64,000 nt of DNA, taken from Acridotheres tristis (Eukaryota > Chordata > Aves > Passeriformes > Sturnidae). Location of the stretch: assembly GCA_037013685.1 (NCBI GenBank), contig CM072894.1, positions 7,194,841 through 7,258,840 on the forward strand, given 5' to 3'. A program made the position numbers and the translations under genes. The notes under the pieces are model-generated. The model searched no databases and was not told the origin of the DNA. It saw only the letters and a program-made list of their open reading frames with translations. Position 1 is the stretch's first letter. Each line of letters opens with the position of its first letter. This document shows positions 50,301-60,600 of the stretch, in pieces.

Positions 50301-53300
50301 TGTGTTTAAACCAAATGAGCCATGGCCGACCTACATCCAGAGAAATCTTTGTAAAGAAAAGATCCTGCTTGCTGTCTTTGTTCCAAGAGATGAACCTGAA
50401 ATTGCAAGCTCAGAAAAATACCTTTGGCTAAGAAAATCCCAACTGTTTTTTCTTACGGATACACAAGTAAGGAATAGTATAATTGGTAGGTGGTTCCTGG
50501 GGAAAATCTGTTTTCTTTGAAATGGATTGATAAGAGTTCAGAGTTCTGCTTATGAGCACAGGAGTTCCTTGTTTGATTTCAAGTCATTGTAAGCTTTGTT
50601 GAAAGCTTTCAACTGCCAAACAACCTAAGCTCAGAATTATTTACTGGTTTTCTGTGGTATATTGTTCATGCTGCCTCATTGATACAAGACACTAGATAAC
50701 TTGGGAACATTGCTATGCTGTTTAACTTAAGCACTCAGAGGCTGTATGAATTACTGCTGATTATTCAAATGTTCCATGTGGTATTCAGTTTCCCTGTAAT
50801 TTCTGGGTGGGGGTGGGGGGTTTTTTGCTTGTTTTTCCAAAAAAACCATAGAATCTCTAGGTCCATCCTTGCTTCTCTTCAGTTTCTTTACAAAAGAAAG
50901 AGGAAGTGATGGTTTTGCCTCTTACACTTGACTGATAAAGCTTTTGGGCCAGTTGGAAGCTTCTGTAGGCAAGGTATGGAAATATGGAAAGCAGTTGATA
51001 TGATAACTGTGCTACATCCTTCTGTATTTTAGGAGCTAATGACACTTAGTACAGTGTCTCTGGAAGAAAGGCTCACACCATCAAGCAAACAGGTACCTCT
51101 CATAGAAGTTTTGACTCAGATGGACAGAGCAGTTCAAAATTCTGATGGTGGTCATTTTGTCATATTGAAATTCCCCTTTGTCATGAGAATGTACACCAGA
51201 TCCTTACCTGGAGTCACAGGCACTTAGCTGAAGGGGCAATAATCTGGATTTCCTTATTTTTTTGACAAGAAGTCAAAAGCTGTTTGTAAAAATTTTTTTT
51301 AATTATCAATAAGCTACTCTCTAACTCCCCTGGGGGTGAAAAAAAAGAATACTTTTCTAAAAGATTCAGGTTATACCAATGAAGAAATGAAGCAAAATGT
51401 TTGAGTAAGTTCTTTCCTTATCTTGGTTTCTGTAACACTTGGAACCTTGAGTGTGGTCTGAACTATGCTTTCTGATGGGGATGAACAGTTGTCAGTGAAT
51501 TGTGACTTATCAGTGAGAAGGAGTTCCAGAATTGCATTCCAGTATGTATTTCTAGGAAATTGTTTGTTTTTTTAAATTCATGTTGAAGAAGTGTTTCATA
51601 CTCACTTGAAACAGGAGCATTTGATTGATTTGGCTGGTTAGATGAAAAGAGATCAAAGTAGAAGTTGGTATCTTTCTAATACAAAATGCTGTGGGAATGT
51701 GGGCATAAGCAATCAGTTTCTTTGGAGGGTGGGGGAATAATTTGGTGATCAGATTAATGCATAGTGATGTAGGAAAATGCCAAAAGTCAAGGTGCCATGT
51801 TTTGCTTCCCATTACATAATTGAATCTCTCTGTACATGATGCTGGAGTATAAATGATCTTTTGGTTCTAAGTGGAATCAGAAAAACCCATCCTTTAGTTT
51901 TCTGGCACATGCACCACTTTCCATACTTGGAAGTTAATAGGCAGATCAGCAAACTAAAATCTAGAGTTCTTGGGTCCAGATTCTGGAGAGTTTTGCAGCC
52001 CTCTCTGCAGGATTCTCTCCAGACACCTGACAGAGAATGAGTACAAAGAGCCACGTAGCTCAGTTGAGTTAACTTTGACTGTAGACTTTTCTCACCTGGA
52101 TTTATTCTGAATTTTGGTAACTTAAAAGGAGATAGATTTGTGACACTAAAATTCTACTTCCATTTTTTTTAAGCTGGCAGTAGAAGAAAGTCTTCCTGTG
52201 ACACCATTTAGTTTGCTGTTGGGAAAGCACAGACGTCAGCAAGTACAGGAGGATACAGACCTTGGAAAAGTAGTTGTTCATAATAAGCAGGAGCAAGCTT
52301 CACCTGCTGTCAAAGAGGTAGGAGTCATTACAGTAAATGTATAAGCAAAACCATGACAAACAAAATCTTTCATAAAGATTCTGTTTTATCTTTGCAGCTT
52401 TTGCACACTCCAGCACACGTTTTGCCATCTGCTTCCTTCCTCTGCACTATATTTATTAACTCATTGCTCATCTCCAAAGAGAACAAAAGGTAAGAAAAGT
52501 TCAAGAGCTTTGCTGAGTTTTCAAAGTTATTTTGAATTATGTACATCTTTGTTCAAAGTGTAAAAGCAGTTTTCCAAACACTCTTTATCTATTCAATAAG
52601 TTAATAGAATGTGTGGTAATGGTCTGGCTGTTTAGTATATTGGCTCTTTTGTTGCTATTATTTTTGATGGGTTTTGCATAACAATGCTTATAAGTAAAAC
52701 GCTGCCTTTTACACTCAAATGTTCTCTATGAATTCAACTTTATTCCTGGGACTTACTGGCTTTTTAGTGCTAATTTGGGGTAAATATTAGATTCTCAACT
52801 TCATTTGAAATTATTATGACTTTCTGCATAATTTTTGGTTTCAGTTTCTAGATACACCAGGAAGCTAGAAGCTTGATCTTAAGAATTTGTTTAGAACTCA
52901 AATGTCATTTCTAATTAGGCTACAAAATACAAATGTATACTGTAAGCACATCTAAGTCTGGCTTACAATGCATTAATTCCAATTTAATGCAGTAGTTTGA
53001 TAGGTACTTAAAATTGTAGATTTCTCCTTTGGGATCAATGTATGCTGCTAAAAAAGGAACACAGGCACAGGGGTTATGAGAGTGGTCTTATATTAGGATT
53101 AATGTCTTGTCACTTCCACTGAAGCCAGTTAAACGATTGCATTTTTGTGCCATCTGTGCTTTAGAGTGTTTTATTAAACTCTGCCAGACCAGGGATGAGA
53201 ACCTGTCCTTGGAATCAGGGGTTGATGTGGATTTGCCAGACGGGGCCAAGGCTTACCCAAAAACAAGCACAGCTCCTGAGTGTGCTCTGGCTTCTGCCAC

Positions 53301-54543
53301 CTTGTGCTGGCCACTGCTGCAAGACCTCAGACTGCATGGCACAAGAAAACATCCACAAAACACTGGCAAAAATCTGATACATGGAAACTTGCATCTAGTT
53401 TCAGTCCTGAAGAATGTGAGAGTTCAGTGACCTGTGTAAATATTTGCCCTTGCAGAGCCTGTACTTTGACAGTGGTGATTAGTATGGCTGTGCATTTAAA
53501 GGTACATGTAAGGGCTGCAGATTGACCACAATTTATCACTGTATGGTGTATATATTATACAGTGGATATATTATTAGCATTAAATTCTTCTATTTTCCTT
53601 GGTACTATGATATTACTGTGTGCTTCTCCATTTACATTTTGAGAGTGATAAGTAATTTGTATTAGAACAGATGATTTTTTAGAAGACCAGTACTGTTTTG
53701 CCATGCAGTTCATTCTTAACAGATCTGGAATATTTATACAACAGACACTTGAATTAATACTATTAATTCACGCATTTTAAATTATAACAATTCCATATAA
53801 TTCTTTGGAATTGTGCTTTCTACTTCAGCACAGGCTTAAAACTCTTGAACTCTGAGGTGAACAGCCACTTTAAACACCTCTCTATGTTTAGAGAAAAAAA
53901 AAAAACCCAAACAACTAAAGAAATTTTTCTTTCTTAGTAATGCTGTAGGTACTGTAGCAGTTTTTAAGACCAAGTGTCCTTTTTCAGATTTGAAAGAGAA
54001 AAATGGCCTTCTTGAATACTGTCTCATCTACCAGTATATCCAATGTTTCTGATCCTGTGGGACTGCAATGTTGTAGCATTTGTCACAATGTTGACCTGCC
54101 TGTTGAACTGCTCTGCAGTTACCTGCTATATATTGTGAGAAAGAAAACATTTTTAAGTTTACTTAGAGGCGAGCTTTTTGAAAAATTGCTTGAAATTGAG
54201 ATGGCAAGAGAAGTATAGTAGTTTTAAGGTAGACTGAAATGAAAAAGAAGAAGATAAAGTTATGTGATAACTTCTCCCCTATAGTACTGTAGTATGTGAG
54301 AGTAACTATTTATTTGGTTGTTTCCAACCATCTTCCAGTGCTGAAGAAGTTGCTGATGAAGTAGAAATGGAAAGTGAAAAAGCAGAGGATGATTCAGATG
54401 AGGAAGATGTCACAGCAATGGAACAAGAAGATACAAGCCATATGGAATTATTAGGGGAGATGACATGTAAACTCTCTAAATCCCAGGAGAAAGAGCTACG
54501 AAAAATAAGAAAAGTGGACTACAGTTGGATATCAGCCTTGTAA
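38234..54543 (+). CDS. WDR75: WDR75 (Utp17 homologue), 21 coding exons, 830 aa
   Basis: Nucleolar WD40 protein, vertebrate counterpart of yeast Utp17/Nan1. As known for the family, it belongs to the UtpA (t-UTP) subcomplex with UTP4, UTP15, WDR43 and HEATR1, binds the 5' external transcribed spacer of pre-rRNA, and supports Pol I transcription and 18S maturation. The coding exons join in frame to 2,493 nt (830 aa). WD-repeat signatures read directly include GTIKLWD (about aa 80-86), GKIRLW (about 224-229), ESVLVQW (exon 9), CVFKVW (exon 13), TVTVWD (exon 14) and FLCCWN (exon 15), consistent with two propellers. Residues from about 664 form a C-terminal region with an acidic stretch (EDDSDEED) and a basic end (KELRKIRKVDYSW). 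The start ATG at 38234 has A at -3 and G at +4, and the protein begins MV like the human one. Introns range from 80 bp (intron 19) to 2,145 bp (intron 13). Identity is by recalled similarity; no search was run. Confidence 0.97.
38320..38471 (+). other. WDR75 intron 1, GC-AG type
   Basis: 152-bp, very GC-rich intron starting GCAAGT and ending CCCTGCAG. The GT four bases further on (38324) would shift the frame by one base, so the GC donor is the only junction nearby that gives the conserved SDSK-Y sequence. Confidence 0.8.
38472..38601 (+). CDS. WDR75: WDR75 coding exon 2
   Basis: Acceptor CCCCTGCAG, donor CAG|GTTTGA. Encodes YLLYVSGDFVKVYSV and then GGHTDLVTGIQLNP, the D/A strands and GH-type turn of the first WD unit. 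Ends in phase 0. GC-rich, still inside the CpG island. Confidence 0.95.
39290..39355 (+). CDS. WDR75: WDR75 coding exon 3
   Basis: 22 codons: LYSCSLDGTIKLWDFVDG and then IPIK. It carries the clearest WD signature of the protein, DGTIKLWD. Acceptor TTTCTTCAG, donor AAA|GTATGT, phase 0 on both sides. Confidence 0.96.
39919..40012 (+). CDS. WDR75: WDR75 coding exon 4
   Basis: Encodes TFTVGTKLLALYILASAEDS and then VFVVIPKKGER, a further propeller blade. Acceptor TTTCTTCAG, donor GAG|GTACAG. One base is left over for the next exon. Confidence 0.95.
40606..40730 (+). CDS. WDR75: WDR75 coding exon 5
   Basis: Encodes FQLVSVKLSKGIGQDLEGK and then ELTVVLDG through IAFGRE. Acceptor CTTTGGTCAG after a T-rich tract, donor GAA|GTATGT, ends in phase 0. 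This surface segment diverges most from my memory of the human protein. Confidence 0.94.
41069..41139 (+). CDS. WDR75: WDR75 coding exon 6
   Basis: Encodes GSYVVSVKDVNLQVYFFKRK and then LLN, matching the YFFKKK-type strand of the human protein. Acceptor TTTAACAG, donor CAG|GTAAGA, two bases carried over. Confidence 0.95.
41672..41785 (+). CDS. WDR75: WDR75 coding exon 7
   Basis: Encodes RFSLSTMKTKGDNRFSC and then CHPKEDCIATGHADGKIRLW, a complete WD blade with GH and LW landmarks. Acceptor CTTTTGAAG, donor CTG|GTATGT; the tryptophan codon is split. Confidence 0.96.
42286..42374 (+). CDS. WDR75: WDR75 coding exon 8
   Basis: Encodes RNFHHRKEYTYSTLHWHHD and then IVMDLAFTME. The LHWHHD segment is strongly conserved with human. 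Acceptor CCACACAG, donor GAGG|GTGAGT. Confidence 0.96.
43174..43332 (+). CDS. WDR75: WDR75 coding exon 9
   Basis: Encodes GTRLLSGGVESVLVQWH, then KDFLPRLGSPIEYISM and CTLHTDN. The acceptor GGAAAAG has a weak pyrimidine tract, but the next CAG downstream would bring a stop codon almost at once, so this acceptor is the one that works. Donor AACA|GTAAGC. Confidence 0.93.
43639..43698 (+). CDS. WDR75: WDR75 coding exon 10
   Basis: Short 60-nt exon encoding ISIINSNLRFSKSIQGLIK. Acceptor TCTTTCAG, donor AAAA|GTAGGT; it is followed by an 89-bp intron. Confidence 0.93.
43788..43903 (+). CDS. WDR75: WDR75 coding exon 11
   Basis: Encodes SRDIKTGLVVDPRTKALVLN, then GEPGHLQFYSLESDQQLFS. Acceptor TGTTTCCAG; an AG four bases downstream would shift the frame. 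Donor AGT|GTAAGT. Probably the junction between the two propellers (inference). Confidence 0.95.
44371..44543 (+). CDS. WDR75: WDR75 coding exon 12
   Basis: Encodes LDIVQRQYIHQAGLKQSDLV, then KVAFSARGTWLATVEESEE and LQLKLWLYNEEIQ. Distinctly more GC-rich than its introns and than neighbouring exons. Acceptor TGCCTTGCAG, donor AAG|GTAAGG. Confidence 0.96.
45213..45250. repeat. 22-bp-period direct repeat before exon 13
   Basis: The 16-mer aaatgaaatatgaatg occurs at 45213 and 45235 in intron 12, followed by a CT-rich tract to the exon 13 acceptor. It lies near where the branch point would be expected. Confidence 0.8.
45302..45465 (+). CDS. WDR75: WDR75 coding exon 13
   Basis: Encodes SFELNTRINTPHDNRITDMC, then LILVTTGRDCVFKVWVMVED. 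WD-type FKVW end of a blade. A long CT-rich tract precedes the acceptor CCTATAG. Donor GAAG|GTAAGG. Confidence 0.95.
45466..47610 (+). other. WDR75 intron 13 (largest intron)
   Basis: 2,145 bp of AT-rich intronic sequence with only short chance ORFs and a 28-base T run. No snoRNA or other RNA gene could be established. Confidence 0.8.
46888..46915. repeat. Poly(T) run of 28 in intron 13
   Basis: Uninterrupted T run after TTCTGGC and before CATAACAGG. Could be the A-tail of a minus-strand retroposon, but no body sequence or target duplication was recognised. Confidence 0.9.
47611..47794 (+). CDS. WDR75: WDR75 coding exon 14
   Basis: Encodes WSCDFVGSYHNYQATNCCFS, then EDGSLLAVSFEETVTVWDSL and TWDLKCTFC. 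Nearly identical to human over most of its length, the best-conserved block of the gene. Acceptor TCAACACAG, donor AAG|GTACAT (weaker than the others). Confidence 0.97.
47795..49176 (+). other. WDR75 intron 14
   Basis: 1,382 bp, AT-rich. Only chance ORFs seen. Donor GTACAT and acceptor CTGTAG. Confidence 0.75.
49177..49271 (+). CDS. WDR75: WDR75 coding exon 15
   Basis: Encodes NICFGRLTCSKYLIGATDYG and then FLCCWNLLTCA. Acceptor CTTCTGTAG, donor GCAT|GTAAGA. Confidence 0.95.
49657..49752 (+). CDS. WDR75: WDR75 coding exon 16
   Basis: Encodes LEWSAQLNVVVLQPDPLSEY and then IAAVSWLSKESS. Acceptor GCTTTTCAG, donor GCT|GTAAGT. Confidence 0.95.
50297..50466 (+). CDS. WDR75: WDR75 coding exon 17
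   Basis: Encodes LFVFKPNEPWPTYIQRNLCK, then LAVFVPRDEPEIASSEKY and SQLFFLTDTQ; end of the second propeller. Acceptor TTTTGCAG, donor CAA|GTAAGG, phase 0. Confidence 0.96.
51033..51092 (+). CDS. WDR75: WDR75 coding exon 18
   Basis: 20 codons, ELMTLSTVSLEERLTPSSKQ, matching the human LTFSTKSPEEKLTPTSKQ segment. Acceptor TGTATTTTAG, donor CAG|GTACCT, phase 0 on both sides, so skipping it would keep the frame. Confidence 0.94.
52174..52317 (+). CDS. WDR75: WDR75 coding exon 19
   Basis: 48 codons: LAVEESLPVTPFSLLLGKHR, then a less conserved polar linker ending ASPAVKE. Acceptor TTTTTTAAG, donor GAG|GTAGGA, phase 0 on both sides. The next intron is only 80 bp. Confidence 0.94.
52398..52489 (+). 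CDS. WDR75: WDR75 coding exon 20
   Basis: Encodes LLHTPAHVLPSASFLCTIFI and then NSLLISKENK, the helical C-terminal segment conserved with human (LLHTPAHVLPSA). Acceptor CTTTGCAG, donor AAAG|GTAAGA. Confidence 0.96.
52490..54338 (+). other. WDR75 intron 20
   Basis: 1,849 bp between the last two exons. It holds a 107-codon open frame (53107-53430) with no recognisable domain and no WDR75 similarity, judged to be chance, plus short A/T runs. Confidence 0.75.
54339..54543 (+). CDS. WDR75: WDR75 coding exon 21 (terminal)
   Basis: Encodes the acidic tail, including EKAEDDSDEEDVTAMEQED, and the conserved end KSQEKELRKIRKVDYSWISA followed by L and TAA at 54541. The human protein ends in a closely similar DYSWIAAL. 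Acceptor CATCTTCCAG. Confidence 0.97.
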
Positions 54544-54605
54544 ACAGACATTACTTTTTTTATACTGCAAGTTGTGGATTAAATACTCTTTAAAAAAATT
54601 TTTCA
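54544..54605 (+). other. WDR75: WDR75 3' UTR (short)
   Basis: Sequence from the stop codon to the inferred cleavage zone. It holds one poly(A) hexamer variant and little else. The 3' end is inferred from the signal position, not observed. Confidence 0.6.
54578..54583 (+). terminator. ATTAAA poly(A) signal of WDR75
   Basis: The common variant hexamer ATTAAA lies 35 bases after the stop codon, followed by A- and T-rich sequence. No AATAAA is seen nearby. Use in vivo is inferred. Confidence 0.65.
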
Positions 54606-54609
54606 GGTC

Positions 54610-57600
54610 CTCTGGCCAAAAATTTTAGCAGCTTCTCTTTCCAAAGGAATGCGGAACTAGGGGGTGGGATTAAAGTTTTAAAAGCTGATTCTGGCTCTTA
54701 GTTTATTACTGCAAGATTCTCTGTGACCTTAGAAAATGCTTAACCTGGTTTGGGGGTTCCCCTCCCCCTTTCAAACATATTTAAAAGGCTAATAGCAAAG
54801 CTGAGTTCATTATCTGACTTGTGATCAGTTAGCAAAGTGACAGCTCAGCTGCTGAAAATCTTCCCCACTGAGGCTGGGTTACTGCTGCTAAAGCAGCAGC
54901 AAATGCCTTCAGCTGGTGACAGAGCTTAGCTCAAAGTGTGGCAGGGGAGAGCAGGCTGATTCTTGGTGCTGTATACAGGTAAGTAACAAGTCTCCTCCCC
55001 AGAAGTTCCTCTCCAGATGTTGAGAAGTGGTTTAACATGCCTGGTTAGAGAATATAAATATTAATCTTTTGTCGAGTTCACAAATTATTAGAATATGGAG
55101 AAACAAAAGAGTATTGAGATTATTAGGTGGAGAGTACTCAGTGTATCCAAGCACTATGAAACCTTTCCAAATACCAAGACACCTGTGTTATGTAGGAGAG
55201 GCATCAGTTTATGCAACAGCCAGTTTAATAGGCCTTTAATGCATCAGCTGCAATTCCTTTATGTCACTTAACTATACACAGAGTGCAGAATTGAAGTGGT
55301 GAATTTGAGGGCCTAAGAGTGAATACAGTCTCCTGTGGTGTTGCAGTATGAAAGCATTTCAGATGCAAATGGCACAGGTCACTAAAAGCCCTGAAGAAAC
55401 AATATTTTGCTAAAACTATTCAGATTAAAAATGCTGGAACAAGAACACTGGAACACCCAGTGAAATCTGAGTTCTCCCTACTCTGCCTTTCAAACAAAGT
55501 GGAGGATCCTTTGCTTCCTCTCCTGTGTTAACACCATACAGTGGAAGGCAGTTAGTGGCGACACTTTAACTTTGTCTGTAGCAAGATACATTTTCCCCAA
55601 AAATCTGTTACTTCCAGCCATGTGTAGACATACTGAAATTCATCCTTAGGCATCAAGGAAAGCACCTCAGAATTACTTTTCTGGCAGGTTTACCTCTCCC
55701 ATTGTAACACAGAGGCAGTGTTTGCTCCTTTGGTGTGCAGGCAAGTCCTTCATCAGCTGCCTCGGGGTTAAACAGGTCCCAGGCTGCAGCCAGGCAGGAA
55801 TTTGTGTTGTAGCAGTACCCAGAATGTGGCACAACAGTGACTTGTGCATTTAGGAGTGAGGTACTTTGGATGTTGGGCCTGCCATGGGGTGGGTGTGAGG
55901 GGAGTCTTAAACCCTGAGAAATGGGAACACTGTCATAACTGAAAATCACTGAAAATAACTGTAAAAACAATTCTACCACTAGGTCTTAGTGCTGGCTTCA
56001 GCAAATTTTTTAAAAAGTCAGAAATTAATTTAAACCTTGTTATTATAGAAAATTTACCGTTTTAGTCTTGAAGTTCACTATCATGGATGTCAAAACATAA
56101 ATGTGGGGATATGAAGGTAACATCAGAAGACATTGGTTTCTGTAAAGAGCCTTGGAATGCCTGCCATGTAACTTGAATTGAGTGATGGTAGTCCCTTGCA
56201 CACTCTTTATATTTCCTTCTAATCAGACCTTAATGTGAAAAATAGTTAGTTGATCCAGTTTCAGATATAGCAGCTAGGGTTAACTTAGTCCCATGGCAGC
56301 AAAGGGGCATCTTCTCATACAATAAAGCCAGGTACCACATCTTTTCAGACTATCATTACTTAGGACTGTAAAGCACATTTTATTCTGTCAGAAATTACTT
56401 GCCTAGGACTAGTATTACTGAGAATTCTAAGGAAAACTTAATATTTAGGCATTTTGCTTTTTTGTTTAGGCCTTGGTATGTAGAAAAATAACATTTTAAA
56501 ACCTGTAAAAGTTTTTCAAAGTTAATTTCCCTGCAAATTCATGTCTCATTTCTATCACAAACTTACAGGGAGAGCAGGAAAAGACACGATATCACAACTC
56601 TGGCCAGTTTTCTGCTTTTGCATTTTTCTCCCTTTTTCTAACAGCTTTTTAGATAACCTCATGGTATATGTAGCTGAAGCAAAAAAATCACAGCTCCCCA
56701 AATGTTATGCAATTTTTACTTCCATCCCTCTTATCTGCAGAGCTGAAACTGATAAAGACTTTTCAGAACCTTGGACCAAGTGGATCTTCCCTAAATGAAA
56801 AGTTTCAACAGAACAAGTAGGGAAAATTATTTAAGACTAACTGACAAATGATAAGTTTTGAAAACTCAGAAACATGAAGAAAGTACAGGAGAATAAAAAG
56901 TAAATAGATTCTCCCCCTTCAAAAATGCACCATATTAGGAAAGACACACTGAAAGGTTTTTGTATTTTTTTTGAAATAACAGCAGACTTGAGCTCTGTGA
57001 AAAACAAGAGTGAGTTGGGCAGAGATCTATACACAAGTTGTTGCAAAAGCACTGCATCAAAGCCTGGTGTTGTGTTACTGTGTCAGCAACATTTAAGTGT
57101 TATTTGAAGGGAGGAAACCTTAATATCTGTTCATGTGGGGTTTTTTAAATTCACATGTTCTTGTGAAAGTCAAGTGCTTTCCTGGAAGCCAAGCCAATAT
57201 GAGCAAGTGACAATTCTTGTACAAGTGAGCATCTGAAGGTGCAGTTCAGTTTTGTGTTCAGGCAGTAGTGCACTGTGTTAGAAACTTTTACCAAGATACA
57301 GCTTTTAGAATTAAATCTTTTTTTTTTTTTTTTATTTTACTTTGCACAGCAGACTGAACATACTGAGGTAACAGAGTGAACAGAGTGGGAGTTTTTTTTC
57401 TGCTCAAGAAGGAAATACATTTCTGGTTATGGTTTTACTACATTTAATAGGCACATTCTTGACCAACCTTTTAGAAAATGCCCTCTGACTGATACTGCAA
57501 TTACAACAATAAAGAATACAGAGGGAGGGCTGAACTGATTTGTCTGTGGCTGCTTTGGAATGCTTTAGTTTTAAAACAGTTTTCTGCTGTTCCTCAATAG

Positions 57601-60600
57601 TTTCACTTTTTTTTTAATCTATCTTGTGTTTCTCAGTAGCCATGAATGGTCTCCATATTTACTGTGATGCCCTAAGTCAAATCTTAATTTGATCTTTTGG
57701 CTTCTGTTTCTTCCTTCTAAAGGCTACTTTACAAAGATTTTACTATTCTTTAATAGAAAAATTTGACACAAAAGACCATAGAGAAAAGATTGAAATTAAT
57801 CTCATGATTCCTGTTATATGATAGCTAGAACAGATAAGAAAATTCGTCTGCAACATGTAGAGGTCAGTGTTCAGTAGCTGCAGGTGCCCTGTGCATCACA
57901 GCAGTCACAGTTTAGTTAGACTGGGGGACAGACCATGCAAGGGTGGCAGGTGCCTAGAAGGGGACTTGTTTACTTCCCAAATTTTCCACTCAGACAAGTG
58001 GCTGGATAAACATAAGGGCCTGAAATTCCAGCAGCTATGGCAAGCATTACAAAAAAAACCAGGCAAGGCCTTATGGAGTACAGTATGGCAATGGGCTTTG
58101 ACTGAGGGGCTGCTTCCCTGAGACTGCTCAGGTGCTGCTCTAAATACTGAAGAGGTAACCAGAGATTTTTAACCCATTTTTTCTAGTCAAGTGTAGTTCC
58201 ACAGAGACTGCAAATCACTGCTCTTCATCGGTATTTTGTGAGGCCCAAACCAGTTATTAGTTAACAGCAGCTCCAACACGTGCCCTGTCCTTGGTGGGCA
58301 GACTTGGCAGGAAAGCTATGGGAAAGGGGCTGGTATTACTAAACAGTAGTTGCTATGGATTTTTTGAGTTCAAGAACAGGGGGGGAAAAAAAAACCCTGC
58401 AAATTGTGCCGCGTGTTTTAGGATCACCTGGCTCTTTGTATTTCAGCCTAACAATTGTTTGTCTGTCTAGCCTTGGGGGAGGCTCTTTTAGATACCTCAG
58501 TCTGCCAAATCCCACTCTGCAGTGAGCCTTCTAAAGCACATGCTAACAGCCAGAATTAGAAGCAGCAGAGAATAGGACAGAGGAAAACAACAACAGCTTC
58601 AAATATAACTCAGAAACCTGAACAGACCTTCTGCCCCAGAGCAAAGGAACTGAAGTATATTTATTCTTGACAGATATTTGTCTAATTTTGCAAACCTCTG
58701 ATAAAAGTCATTCTATGGTGTGGGATCTGTTCAGTGCTTACCCATTCTGACAGACACACTTTTTCCTAATTAAAGTAATCTTCTTTTCCTGCAAAATTTC
58801 TATGACATTCTGTGATAAGAATCTTTGGGAAAAGAATGAAAACATGCTACTCTATTCCCTTTAAATAAAATATCTCTTTTAACTTTTATTTTTGCTTTTC
58901 CCTGGGCCTTAGCAACACCAGAACTGTCCTTCAGCCTTTCTTTGGGCTAATTACTTACAGATCTAATATTGTTCTGACTAATTTATAATTTCAAGGGCAA
59001 AACTTGTCACAGTCATTAAATACATTTCTGGATAGTCTAAAGCTTTTTCTTTCTCTGTTTTGGCTTCTAGTCCTTGCTGGTTACCTTTAGTATCTGAGTC
59101 TTTCTGGTGATGGCAGAAACAAAGGCAGCAATTTATACATCAGCTAACACCAGTACTTCACAGCAAACACCTCTCCCAGTGCAGAATCCCCGCAGAGCAC
59201 TGTTTTCTGTGGATATCCCAGTTCAGACTGAACAGTGCAGGTTTAGCTTTGGCCTCTGCACAGCATTTCCTTGAGGAGTTAAGCAGTAGATTGTAATGAT
59301 GTAAACGGGAATTTAGCCAGGGCAGCAAGGTCACTCGCCTCTAAGGTTGCAAAAGACATTTAAATAATACTCTGAACAGCTCTGCATTTTAGCTACTTCA
59401 CTAACATAAAGGGGTGAGCTTGTCACAGTAGAGTCTCTTCACAAGATGAAATCATTATCAGAGGGCAGAAATCATGAACAATATTTGTGTTTGTACTGTA
59501 AAGCCAACTCGGGATAAAATCCCTACTCTTCAGATATCACTGACAAAGCACCCTTTGACTTTATAGTCCAGGGTCACAAAGTCACATTGCCAACAACAAG
59601 GTAAAGTACTGAATCTTAAAATACTGCTATAAGCAGTGTTCTGAGTTGTATGTGGTTTGAAAGTGAATAAGCCCAAGCTTCTTACAAAGAATTTCTTGTT
59701 AATATTGGTGGTAATAGAGGGAATGAAACCTTTAGGTAAATACCATAATGAGGCTGTAAGAAAGTTACCACACCACTCTGGAAGCTGTGTATCAGCAGTT
59801 CCTGAGACTGTGGGTTCCCTAAATGCTTTGAAGACTTAAGTGGCCACCATGGAAAGAAGCATTCCCACCTCCCAGCTAACATCTGCTGCCTGCTGCTGCA
59901 TCTCCTGTGCCAACACAAGCACCCATTGCCTTTGTGGGGAACTGGCTGGGGAAAAATCTGCTTATAATGAAACCAGGCAATACATGAATAAATAGTCGAA
60001 GATGTTCACAGAAGTGCAGTTCCACTGAGAACAGGGCAGGACTTTTCTTCAAGAGGTTTTTCCATGCTCAGAACATGAAGTTTTAATGTTACACACCCAA
60101 ACCTCACTCGTTTGTCCCAGAGCCTGTCCCTTGTGCTCAGAGAGCTGCAGCCACACCTAGAACATTCCCAAGAGATGTTTGTTTGGTGTGATACCCGAGA
60201 CAGGTCAGCTCTCATGCAGCAATTCCTGGTTTCTCCTTACACCCTCTTCCTCCTCTCCCAAAATAATAGGTAAATAAACAAATAAAGCAGCGGCCAGCAG
60301 TTCAAAGAAAATACTTTTAGACTGATGGCATTAAACTGCTGAGGGCGATTATTCTGTTACCTTCTAAAATGAAAACTGTTAAAGAATTGTGAGCTTTTTA
60401 ACATGTAAGGAAGTATCATTATTGGAGCCATGACCTTCGTCCTCTGTTGACCTTTCCAGATGAAGCTGTGTAACTAAGAATTAGGCTTATCATTCAAGAA
60501 CACACATTGCAGCCATCAACACATCTAATTTCTTCATGAGAGCAGGAACAAAGGAGTAGGTAGAAGGTAGTGCCCAGAAAAGCAAGAGGTTTTGCCCATT

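Noticed and set aside
53107..53430. 107-codon frame inside WDR75 intron 20.
   Set aside because: Lies between exons that join correctly without it and has no family resemblance.
55653..55979. 108-codon minus-strand frame downstream of WDR75, considered as a retroviral or SLC40A1 exon.
   Set aside because: No catalytic, zinc-finger or transmembrane motif and no similarity to ferroportin that I can recall.
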